DNA from: Halobacteriovorax sp.
GTDB taxonomy: Bacteria; Bdellovibrionota; Bacteriovoracia; Bacteriovoracales; Bacteriovoracaceae
Direction: 5' to 3'
Length of the DNA: 7,246 nt
Assembly: GCA_002686115.1 (NCBI GenBank)
Contig: NZAF01000116.1
Location: 1 to 7,246 of the forward strand
Below, piece by piece: positions 1-5,496 of the stretch. Below the pieces are notes generated by a model. It ran no database searches and was not told where the DNA came from. It saw only the letters and a list, made by a program, of their open reading frames with translations. A program made the translations under genes and the position numbers. Position 1 is the stretch's first letter. Each line of letters opens with the position of its first letter.

Positions 1-1
1 A

Positions 2-67
2 AAATTTTTGAATTACAAAACACCATATGAAGTTTATTATAATAAGAAAGTTGCATTGGTAAGTTGA
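2..67 (+). CDS. C-terminal fragment of a DDE transposase (IS3/IS30-like), cut by the window edge
   Basis: An open frame enters from the left edge and stops at TGA 65-67, giving 21 residues that read KFLNYKTPYEVYYNKKVALV plus Ser. The LNYKTPYEVYY stretch is what is seen at the extreme C-terminus of rve-core (DDE) transposases, where a segment like 'RPH.SLNYKTP.EVY' closes the protein in many IS3-type and some IS30-type elements. The catalytic residues would lie outside the window, so the family cannot be fixed and I cannot say whether the element is intact. If it is, its right terminal inverted repeat should lie within roughly the next 100 bases. The motif match is from memory of the families; the frame and stop are read directly. 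Confidence 0.6.
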   Translation, partial: KFLNYKTPYEVYYNKKVALVS

Positions 68-73
68 AATCAG

Positions 74-131
74 CCGGATATCTCTAAATGATGAGGTAAA
101 GTATATGTTATGGGTAGAAGGAGATACTCGG
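74..131. repeat. Imperfect inverted repeat between transposase fragment and DUF3820 gene
   Basis: The arms CCGGATATCTC (74-84) and GAGATACTCGG (121-131) pair over 11 positions: nine Watson-Crick pairs, one G-T wobble and one mismatch, around a 36-base loop. It lies between two gene ends that point at each other: the transposase fragment on plus and DUF3820 on minus. Neither side has a clean T-tract, so it is a poor intrinsic terminator in either direction. It could be a weak bidirectional terminator or part of the end of the insertion sequence. Confidence 0.3.
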
Positions 132-145
132 ATAATTTTGGTATA

Positions 146-358
146 TCAGATTTTCTTCAACTTATGTACTAAGTATTCAAGTCCATTAAGTTTTATTTCA
201 TAAAGTAAACCTAGAAGTTCTCCAAGTTCACCTTTAGGAAGACCTTTTGAGTGATGCCAGACGACATAGGGTTCAGGTAAATCGATCAAGAGACTGCCCT
301 TGTATTTCCCATATGGCATTTCTTTAGTCGCTAGCTTAATTAATTCGTTGTTTTGCAT
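146..358 (-). CDS. DUF3820 family protein
   Basis: This 70-residue protein matches the DUF3820 family in length and pattern. It has an MPYGKYKG motif (residues 14-21), the LIDLPEPYVVWHHSKGLPKG block (about 24-43), and a GELGELLGLLYEIKLNGLE tail. The family is small and cytoplasmic with no established biochemical role; some members have been labelled putative quorum-sensing-regulated virulence factors, which is not evidence of function here. There is no signal peptide or membrane segment. The start is the only ATG giving the family's usual N-terminal extension before MPYGKYKG. The bases upstream of it are A/T only apart from one G, with no Shine-Dalgarno site, so it may depend on translation from upstream. 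It lies 32 bp downstream of the ABC-F gene on the same strand, so the two probably share a transcript. Confidence 0.88.
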   Translation of the reverse strand: MQNNELIKLATKEMPYGKYKGSLLIDLPEPYVVWHHSKGLPKGELGELLGLLYEIKLNGLEYLVHKLKKI

Positions 359-390
359 ATTTTAATTTTTACATATTTAAATTAAGTAGT

Positions 391-1974
391 TTAGAGAATC
401 GTCTGAAGATACTCATCATAAGTAGATTTTCTATCTACTGTAATAGAAGGATTTATTTTTATCACGCGGTTAGAAATTGTTTGGATGAATTCATGGTCTT
501 GTGATGAAAATAATAACACTCCCTTATAGTCAACTAGGCCATCATTTAGCGCAGTGATACTTTCTAGGTCTAAGTGAGCGGTTGGTCCATCTAGTGTTAG
601 GACATTTGCTTTTGAGAGCATGAGTTTTGAAAGCATACATCTTACTTTTTCACCACCAGAGAGGACATTAGATTTTTTAAAGACCTCTTCTCCAGTGAAG
701 AGCATTTTTCCAAGGAAGCCTCTTATATAGGTTTCGTGCTTGTCTTCTGAGTATTGTCTTAGCCAGTTTAGAATGTCGTCTTTTCCATCAAAGTACTTTG
801 AATTATCACTTGGAAAGTAGTCTTTTGTGATGGTTACACCCCAAGTATATTCTCCGCTATCTGGTTCCATTTCGCCGTTAATGATCTGAAAAAGAGTGGT
901 GATAGACTGATCACTATCACTTAAGAAAATAATCTTATCATCCTTATTCACACTAAAACTTACGTTATCAAGAACTTTTACTCCGTCGATGACTTTTGTA
1001 ATGCCATCTACCTTTAGGATTTCTTTTCCGACTTCTCTTACTTGTTTAAACTGAACAAATGGGTATTTTCTTGAAGACTTTGGCAGATCCTCAATTTTTA
1101 ATTTTGCTAGTTGCTTTGCCCTTGAAGTGGCCTGTTTTGACTTCGATGCATTTGCACTAAAGCGCTGGATAAAAGCTTTTAGTTCATTGGCCTTATCCTC
1201 TGCCTTTTTTTGCTCGTTACTTCTTAGTTGCATGGCAAGCTGACTAGACTTTCTCCAAAAATCATAATTTCCAGCGTAGATATTTATTTTTTTAAAATCA
1301 ATATCAGCAATATGAGTGCAGACATTATTTAAAAAGTGTCTATCGTGAGAGACAACAATAACGGTGTTTTTAAAATTCATGATGAAGTTTTCAAGCCAGT
1401 GAATACTTTTTAAGTCTAGATTATTTGTCGGTTCATCTAATAGGAGTATATCTGGATTTCCAAAAATAGCTTGGGCAAGGAGTACTTTTACTTTTTCAGG
1501 AGTATCAAGATCTTTCATGAATTTATCATGAAGTTCTGTTTCAATTCCTAGACCAGAGAGTAAAATACCTGCTTCAGACTCCGCCTCCCAGCCATTCATC
1601 TCTGCAAATTCAGCTTCGAGCTCTGAGGCCTTAATTCCGTCTTCATCAGTGAAGGGGTCTTTGGCATAGATTGCTTCTTTCTCGGCGATGATGTCATATA
1701 ATTTTTTATTACCCATCATGACAGTCTCTAAGACTTTACTTTCTTCATAGGCAAAGTGGTCTTGTCTTAGAACCGATAGTCTCTCTCCTGGAGTGATGCT
1801 GATATGACCTGTTGGGGCTTCAATGTCGCCGGCCAAAATCTTTACAAACGTCGATTTACCCGCTCCATTTGCACCTATAAGTCCATAGCAATTTCCATGG
1901 GTAAATTTAACATTCACATCGTCAAATAGTTTTTGTCCGCCAAAGCTCATGGCAATATTAGTTGCGCTAATCAT
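391..1974 (-). CDS. ABC-F subfamily ATPase, YbiT/YkpA type, with a degenerate second ATP site
   Basis: This 527-residue protein has two tandem ABC domains and no membrane segments, as in ABC-F proteins that act on ribosomes (translation factors or ribosome-protection proteins); length fits YbiT/YkpA (about 530-540). NBD1 has Walker A GANGAGKST (34-42), Q-loop Q71, Walker B LLLDEPTNNLD (177-187) and switch H210 in VSHDRHF. An interdomain linker of about residues 240-315 contains the FSANASKSKQATSR segment typical of this branch. NBD2 has signature LSGGEK (438-443) but a degenerate P-loop SDSDQSITT (352-360, Lys replaced by Ile358), Walker B LDGPTAHLD with Gly463 for the catalytic Glu, and Gln492 for the switch His. 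The NBD1 signature is also altered to LDTPEK (156-161). A complete NBD1/NBD2-signature site therefore remains while the other is lost. A GTGAG Shine-Dalgarno site (1981-1985) stands 6 bases before the ATG. DUF3820 follows. I cannot tell antibiotic resistance from a housekeeping role. Confidence 0.93.
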   Translation of the reverse strand: MISATNIAMSFGGQKLFDDVNVKFTHGNCYGLIGANGAGKSTFVKILAGDIEAPTGHISITPGERLSVLRQDHFAYEESKVLETVMMGNKKLYDIIAEKEAIYAKDPFTDEDGIKASELEAEFAEMNGWEAESEAGILLSGLGIETELHDKFMKDLDTPEKVKVLLAQAIFGNPDILLLDEPTNNLDLKSIHWLENFIMNFKNTVIVVSHDRHFLNNVCTHIADIDFKKINIYAGNYDFWRKSSQLAMQLRSNEQKKAEDKANELKAFIQRFSANASKSKQATSRAKQLAKLKIEDLPKSSRKYPFVQFKQVREVGKEILKVDGITKVIDGVKVLDNVSFSVNKDDKIIFLSDSDQSITTLFQIINGEMEPDSGEYTWGVTITKDYFPSDNSKYFDGKDDILNWLRQYSEDKHETYIRGFLGKMLFTGEEVFKKSNVLSGGEKVRCMLSKLMLSKANVLTLDGPTAHLDLESITALNDGLVDYKGVLLFSSQDHEFIQTISNRVIKINPSITVDRKSTYDEYLQTIL

Positions 1975-2074
1975 ATAAATCTCACTTTTTTCTATACTTT
2001 AATTTACTTGTTACTTTTAGTCTATTTATGTGTGGGTATTGGAGTTAATAGTGTGTAATCAATCAAATGAGATT

Positions 2075-2104
2075 TTAACTAATTTTTATGTAGCTTTTTA
2101 TAAT
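2075..2104 (+). promoter_or_regulatory. Sigma-70-type promoter for the secreted protein at 2125
   Basis: A perfect -10 TATAAT (2099-2104) is preceded by TTAACT (2075-2080, 4 of 6 matches to TTGACA) with an 18-base spacer. Transcription would begin near 2111, leaving a leader of only about 14 bases and no recognisable Shine-Dalgarno site before the ATG at 2125. It lies in the 150-bp spacer (1975-2124) shared with the divergent ABC-F gene, whose own promoter I could not place with confidence. Confidence 0.5.
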
Positions 2105-2124
2105 TTATTTGCTATCCTTAAATT

Positions 2125-2496
2125 ATGAAAATTCTTTTATTGTTTACGATGTTGGTTTTTAATACAAATGCTAAGGATCTCACCTTTAATGAAGCCATTT
2201 CTTTTTTAAGAAATAAACCTTTTAATAGCGAAGTTCCACAAAAGATGAAAGACATTATATACAAACATATTTCTTTTAAAGTCATCAAAGATAATGAAAA
2301 AGAGAAAATAGTTGCAATTAAAGGTGTTGGAGTATTTAAGACCTTTGTTTATATCACGGCGCAGAAGCCTAAACAATTTCTTGAAAGTTACAACTTCTCT
2401 TTGAAAAGGTGTGAGAACCAGAGCAAAGGAAACTGTAAGGTAATGACTTCAACCATTCGTTATGACAAAGAAACGAAGAAATATAAACATCTATAA
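2125..2496 (+). CDS. Small exported protein of unknown function
   Basis: I do not recognise this 123-residue protein. The first 16 residues form a short Sec signal peptide: MK, then the hydrophobic run ILLLFTMLVF, then a probable signal peptidase I cleavage after NTNA, before KDLTF. There is no lipobox cysteine, so a periplasmic or secreted soluble protein is expected. The mature part is about 107 residues, lysine-rich and probably basic. It has two cysteines, C96 and C104, eight apart in RCENQSKGNC, suitable for a local disulfide. The start is supported by the signal peptide and by a TATAAT box 20 bases upstream; there is no Shine-Dalgarno site. The next gene, 110 bp downstream on the same strand, also encodes an exported orphan, but the two show no evident similarity and the spacing gives no strong sign of an operon. 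Confidence 0.72.
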   Translation: MKILLLFTMLVFNTNAKDLTFNEAISFLRNKPFNSEVPQKMKDIIYKHISFKVIKDNEKEKIVAIKGVGVFKTFVYITAQKPKQFLESYNFSLKRCENQSKGNCKVMTSTIRYDKETKKYKHL

Positions 2497-2566
2497 GACT
2501 AAAATAATTACAATATATCTTTCAATATGTTCTCTATTTTTGCTATAAATAAAAATATATGAATAT

Positions 2567-2583
2567 TAGCTTTAATAAGGCTA
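2567..2583 (+). repeat. Short hairpin upstream of the secreted protein at 2607
   Basis: TAGCTTT (2567-2573) and AAGGCTA (2577-2583) can pair over seven positions, one a G-U pair, around the loop AAT. It is not followed by a T-tract, so it does not look like a terminator for the upstream gene. It lies 23 bases before the ATG at 2607 and could sit in that gene's leader if transcription begins from the weak TATAAA at 2544-2549. Confidence 0.25.
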
Positions 2584-2606
2584 CTACTAACTCTTAGAGA
2601 TATATA

Positions 2607-3164
2607 ATGAAAGAATTATTGATTATAGCTACAGTTATTTCCACAATTAACTCATTTGCAAACAGCAACAAGTGTCAAGAAGAGCTAGAGCAGATTAAAA
2701 ATATATATTCTCAGCAAGAACGTAAAATCGAGTCATTTCAAATAAAAGATTGCTCATCTATTACTGATGGAGTGGGCCTTATTATGGGGGTAAATAGAAA
2801 TACGAATGCTCCAGAGGTCTACGATACAAATGCATGTGCGATTATCATTAATCTTAAAAACTCCAAGTTACAAGAGTTAGTAGTATTTGATACCTTGAAC
2901 AACTTTTCTCTACATAGGAGAGTTGAAAACTCAGAGAATGAAAATTTCAGTACATCTAAATTTGGTGACCAAGACACCGGAACAATTCTATTCATTAAAA
3001 GTGAAGGTAACAAAGGTAAAGATGAGTACGGGTTTTTAAAGAACACAACTCATATCACAAGAGTCAACTATGATTTAGAAAGCGATACAATGCAGCTTTT
3101 AAAATGGAAATTAGGCTTCTTTTCAAATAAGTATAGTCACGACTACACTGTTCAATGCCAGTAA
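2607..3164 (+). CDS. Exported cysteine-containing protein of unknown function
   Basis: I do not recognise this 185-residue protein. It opens with a Sec signal peptide, MKELLIIATVISTINSFA, with likely cleavage after Ala18 before NSNKC. Mature length is about 167 residues. There are four cysteines: C23, C49, C77 and C184, the last two residues from the C-terminus. The even number in an exported protein suggests two disulfides, one perhaps tying the C-terminus to the body. Residues 23-45 look helical and charged; after that the pattern alternates as in a beta-rich fold. There is no lipobox and no second membrane segment, so a periplasmic or secreted location is inferred. The start fits the signal peptide, with a weak AGAGA site (2596-2600) 6 bases before the ATG. 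An antisense open frame inside it (2819-3046) is taken as a shadow. Confidence 0.75.
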   Translation: MKELLIIATVISTINSFANSNKCQEELEQIKNIYSQQERKIESFQIKDCSSITDGVGLIMGVNRNTNAPEVYDTNACAIIINLKNSKLQELVVFDTLNNFSLHRRVENSENENFSTSKFGDQDTGTILFIKSEGNKGKDEYGFLKNTTHITRVNYDLESDTMQLLKWKLGFFSNKYSHDYTVQCQ

Positions 3165-3170
3165 GACATT

Positions 3171-3214
3171 ACTAGACTTTTCCTATATTCCTAGTCAATT
3201 CATTGATTGAATTG
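3171..3214. repeat. Two adjacent short inverted repeats after the secreted protein gene
   Basis: ACTAG (3171-3175) and CTAGT (3191-3195) form a 5-bp inverted repeat with a 15-base loop. The next base begins a perfect 7-bp repeat, CAATTCA (3196-3202) and TGAATTG (3208-3214), with loop TTGAT. Neither is GC-rich or followed by a T-tract, so an efficient intrinsic terminator is unlikely. They start 6 bases after the stop codon and may be weak 3'-end structures. Confidence 0.3.
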
Positions 3215-3245
3215 CTCTTCGTTGTTAACGTCAGGTTAATAATTC

Positions 3246-3264
3246 ATTAATGATAATGATCTTT
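3246..3264 (+). promoter_or_regulatory. Fur-box-like sequence upstream of the aldehyde reductase
   Basis: ATTAATGATAATGATCTTT matches the classic 19-base Fur consensus GATAATGATAATCATTATC at 13 of 19 positions, including ten consecutive matches in the middle. It lies 70 bp upstream of the reductase ATG. Against it: the background is AT-rich, the right half is poor, no clear -10/-35 pair overlaps it, and the downstream enzyme is not an obvious iron-regulated gene. It is a candidate only. Confidence 0.22.
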
Positions 3265-3333
3265 ATTTTATTCTATGAAACGTTAGAATAACTTTATTAT
3301 TAGAAAGATTAATCAATTTAAAATAGGAGATTT

Positions 3334-4383
3334 ATGATGAAAACTATTGGATATGCAGCTCATTCAGCGGAATCAGAACTTGTTCCATATCATTTTGAAA
3401 GACGTGACCTTAGAGAAAATGATGTTCTCATTGAAATTCTATATAGTGGGATTTGTCACTCTGATCTTCATACCGTTAAAGGAGATTGGGGCGAGCAGCC
3501 GTATCCTCTTATTCCTGGCCATGAAATCATTGGAAAAGTCTTAGAAGTTGGCCCTGCCGTAAAAAACTTTAAAGTTGATGATCACGTTGGTGTAGGTTGT
3601 ATGGTTGATAGTTGTTTAGAATGTGATCAATGTGGAAAGCATGAAGAACAATATTGCAGAAATGGTTTAACTGGAACTTATGGTTCTGAAGATAGAATTG
3701 ATGGGTCAATCACACAAGGTGGCTATTCAAAGCACATCGTTGTTAGAGAAGAATTTGTTTTAAAGATATCTGAAAAACTTGATCTATCAAAAGCTGCTCC
3801 AATTCTATGTGCAGGTATCACTACATATTCGCCTCTTAAAAAGTGGAATGTGACAAAGGGAACACGTGTTGGTGTTATTGGCCTAGGTGGTCTTGGTCAT
3901 ATGGGTGTTAAACTTGCAGTGGCCATGGGCGCAGAAGTTACAGTGATCAGCCGTCATAAAGATAAGGAAGAATATGCAAAAAGCTTAGGAGCTAAGGGTC
4001 TTCTTTGTTCAACTGATGAACAGGTAATGGAGAGTGCTATCAATAGTTTTGAATTTATTCTTGATACAGTGCCTGTAAAACACGACTTTAATACATATAC
4101 GCCACTTCTTGATATTGATGGGAGTCTTGTTCTCGTTGGGCAAATTGGTGAAATGGAGGAGCCTGAGACGCCGCCTCTTGTTTTTGGAAGAAGAAGAATT
4201 GCGGGTTCACTTATTGGTGGGATCAAAGAAACTCAGGAAGTTTTAGACTTCTGTGCTGAGCATGGGATTCATCCTCAATGTGAAATCATTAAACCAGAAG
4301 ATATTAATAATGCGTGGGATAAGTTACAAAAAGAAAATCCCGCTCATCGATTTGTCATCGATATGAAGACTTTAGAGAGCTAA
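3334..4383 (+). CDS. yahK: Zinc-dependent NADP(H) alcohol dehydrogenase / aldehyde reductase, YahK-like
   Basis: This 349-residue protein matches E. coli YahK, a broad-range NADPH-dependent aldehyde reductase of the cinnamyl-alcohol-dehydrogenase branch of the MDR superfamily, in length and throughout the sequence. Catalytic zinc ligands are C41 (in GICHSDLH), H63-E64 (in PGHE) and C159 (in LCAGITTYSPL). The structural zinc loop is C94-x2-C97-x2-C100-x7-C108. The Rossmann motif GLGGLG is at 183-188, and the Ser-Arg pair after the second strand (VTVISRHK) suits NADP(H). GGIKETQEVLDFCAEHGI is the family's C-terminal hallmark. It acts in the cytoplasm. An AGGAG site at 3325-3329 is 4 bases before the first ATG (3334) and 7 before the second (3337); spacing makes 3337 the better start, shortening the protein by one residue. 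Physiological substrate is unknown; detoxification of aldehydes is the usual assumption. Confidence 0.92.
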   Translation: MMKTIGYAAHSAESELVPYHFERRDLRENDVLIEILYSGICHSDLHTVKGDWGEQPYPLIPGHEIIGKVLEVGPAVKNFKVDDHVGVGCMVDSCLECDQCGKHEEQYCRNGLTGTYGSEDRIDGSITQGGYSKHIVVREEFVLKISEKLDLSKAAPILCAGITTYSPLKKWNVTKGTRVGVIGLGGLGHMGVKLAVAMGAEVTVISRHKDKEEYAKSLGAKGLLCSTDEQVMESAINSFEFILDTVPVKHDFNTYTPLLDIDGSLVLVGQIGEMEEPETPPLVFGRRRIAGSLIGGIKETQEVLDFCAEHGIHPQCEIIKPEDINNAWDKLQKENPAHRFVIDMKTLES

Positions 4384-4384
4384 T

Positions 4385-4420
4385 ACAAGGTATTTCTTTC
4401 TAAGACAGCATGCACCTTGT
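4385..4420. repeat. Perfect 7-bp inverted repeat between the reductase and the kinase-remnant operon
   Basis: ACAAGGT (4385-4391) and ACCTTGT (4414-4420) are perfect reverse complements separated by 22 bases, starting one base after the reductase stop codon. No T-tract follows, so it is a weak terminator candidate. The right arm overlaps the proposed -35 element of the next operon (4417-4422), so it could instead be an operator. Confidence 0.35.
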
Positions 4421-4445
4421 TCGAGTTTGCGTGTCAAAATATAAT
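4417..4445 (+). promoter_or_regulatory. Promoter of the kinase-remnant / GNAT / Nudix-cupin operon, predicting a leaderless mRNA
   Basis: A perfect -10 TATAAT (4440-4445) stands 17 bases after TTGTTC (4417-4422, 3 of 6 matches to TTGACA). Only five bases, AAACC, separate the -10 box from the ATG at 4451. Transcription would therefore start at or within a base or two of the A of the start codon, and no Shine-Dalgarno site is possible between them. The -10 is convincing; the -35 is weak. Confidence 0.55.
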
Positions 4446-4450
4446 AAACC

Positions 4451-4681
4451 ATGCAAAAAATAATTGTCATTGGTGTTACAGGTAGTGGGAAGTCTACACT
4501 TGCAAAAAAACTTTCCACTACCTTTGGTTATCCTTACATTCAGCTTGATAAGCTTTTTTGGAAAAAGAATTGGCAAGGCTCAAGCGATGAAGAGCTCTTT
4601 TCTCATGTTAATTTTTATAGATTAAGGTCGAGAAGAGATGTCAGATCTTTTTTAGATTCTCTTAATAAAGGAAGACGATGA
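4451..4681 (+). CDS. P-loop kinase (FlaR / adenylate-kinase-like) with an in-frame internal deletion
   Basis: The 76 residues match the two ends of a family usually about 165-190 long, P-loop nucleotide kinases annotated as AAA ATPase, adenylate kinase or topology modulation protein. Residues 1-53 give the normal N-terminus: Walker A GVTGSGKST (8-16), then GYPYIQLDKLFWK (26-38) and W41. The sequence then jumps from about V53/N54 straight into the usual C-terminal tail, RLRSRRDVRSFLDSL (57-71). The middle, some 100 residues with the 'DGNY' region, the second-strand aspartate and the lid, is missing without loss of frame. Catalysis seems unlikely; nucleotide binding may survive. Its stop overlaps the GNAT start (ATGA, 4678-4681), and the AAGGA for that start lies inside it, so it may persist for translational coupling. 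The TATAAT box lies 5 bases before the ATG. Family lengths are from memory. An assembly error is an alternative. Confidence 0.72.
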   Translation: MQKIIVIGVTGSGKSTLAKKLSTTFGYPYIQLDKLFWKKNWQGSSDEELFSHVNFYRLRSRRDVRSFLDSLNKGRR

Positions 4682-5496
4682 GTTATATCATTAAAAATTT
4701 GGGATACAGAACAGACTTCATCTTTAACAAGCTAGACGGTACTCTTGAAGATAGGGGTGATTACCTCGTGGCAACTACTACTAGTAATCCTAATTATTTT
4801 TGGGGAAACTTTCTCTTTTTTAAAAGACCACCAAAAAAAGGTGATTTTTTTAAGTGGAAAAGTCTATTCGAAATGGAACTATCTGATCCTCGAATTTATC
4901 ACATGGCCTTTGGTTGGGACTCTTTTGATGCTAATGAAGCTGATTATAAAGAATTTGTTGAAAATGGTTTTGAATTCCACCAGGATATTGTTTTATCAAG
5001 TTCAGATTTTATTCGTCCTAAGCAATATAATGAAAAAATTGAAGTGAGAGTTATTGACCTAAATGAGTATCTACCTCGCTGTGTTGAAATTCAGGTTGCT
5101 AGTGCCACAAAAGATATGTCAAAGAAAACATGGCAAGAGTTCTATACTAAATCAATGAAAAAATACCTCTCCTTAATCGAGAAGGGTCATGGTAAATGGT
5201 TTGGGGCATTTGTTAATGATGTTCTTGTTGGAAGTCTTGGGATTTTTAAAAGTGGTGATACAGCAAGATTTCAGCTGGTAAACACTCATCCAGACTTCCA
5301 AAGGCAAGGGGTCTGTAGCACTCTCATGTATGAGTCATGTTTATATGCAATGAGTAAGATGAACGCCTCTGAATTAGTTATTGTTGCAGAAGAAAATTAC
5401 CATGCTGTAAAAATCTATCAAACAGTTGGCTTTAAAGAGGTACAAAAGCAGCTTGGACTGTGTTGGTGGGATAAGACAAAAACAAATGAGGCATAA
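4678..5496 (+). CDS. GNAT family N-acetyltransferase with an N-terminal extension domain
   Basis: This 272-residue protein has a C-terminal GNAT fold. Motif A runs through RFQLVNTHPDFQRQGVCS (197-214), where Q208-R-Q-G-V-C-S matches the acetyl-CoA pyrophosphate loop Q/R-x-x-G-x-G/A, with Cys in the last small position. The C-terminal NYHAVKIYQTVGF (240-252) is the usual A-x-x-x-Y-x-x-x-G-F motif. Before it, residues 1-110 form a separate domain with NPNYFWGNFLFFKRPP (37-52) and HMAFGWD (75-81), a block I recall from a bacterial subfamily of tandem-type GNATs in which the first half lacks CoA motifs. It would transfer an acyl group from acyl-CoA to an amine of unknown identity, in the cytoplasm. 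The start uses AAGGA at 4668-4672, 5 bases upstream, and overlaps the kinase stop by ATGA. The next gene's ATG directly follows its TAA. Tandem subfamily assignment is less sure than GNAT. Confidence 0.87.
   Translation: MSYIIKNLGYRTDFIFNKLDGTLEDRGDYLVATTTSNPNYFWGNFLFFKRPPKKGDFFKWKSLFEMELSDPRIYHMAFGWDSFDANEADYKEFVENGFEFHQDIVLSSSDFIRPKQYNEKIEVRVIDLNEYLPRCVEIQVASATKDMSKKTWQEFYTKSMKKYLSLIEKGHGKWFGAFVNDVLVGSLGIFKSGDTARFQLVNTHPDFQRQGVCSTLMYESCLYAMSKMNASELVIVAEENYHAVKIYQTVGFKEVQKQLGLCWWDKTKTNEA

Noticed and set aside
74..131. Calling the imperfect inverted repeat an intrinsic terminator
   Set aside because: The loop is 36 bases, the stem has a mismatch and a wobble, and no T-tract follows on either strand.
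1975..2124. A firm promoter for the ABC-F gene in the divergent spacer
   Set aside because: Several AT-rich hexamers resemble a -10 on the minus strand, but none has a convincing -35 at proper spacing, so none was listed.
2819..3046. Minus-strand open frame of 75 codons
   Set aside because: It lies wholly inside the exported protein gene at 2607-3164, has no family resemblance, and the plus-strand frame has a proper signal peptide.
3954..4226. Minus-strand open frame of 90 codons
   Set aside because: It is antisense to the well-supported YahK-like reductase and has a composition typical of a shadow frame.
4745..5047. Plus-strand open frame of 100 codons inside the GNAT gene
   Set aside because: It is out of frame with a recognisable GNAT protein, shows no motif and has no Shine-Dalgarno site of its own.
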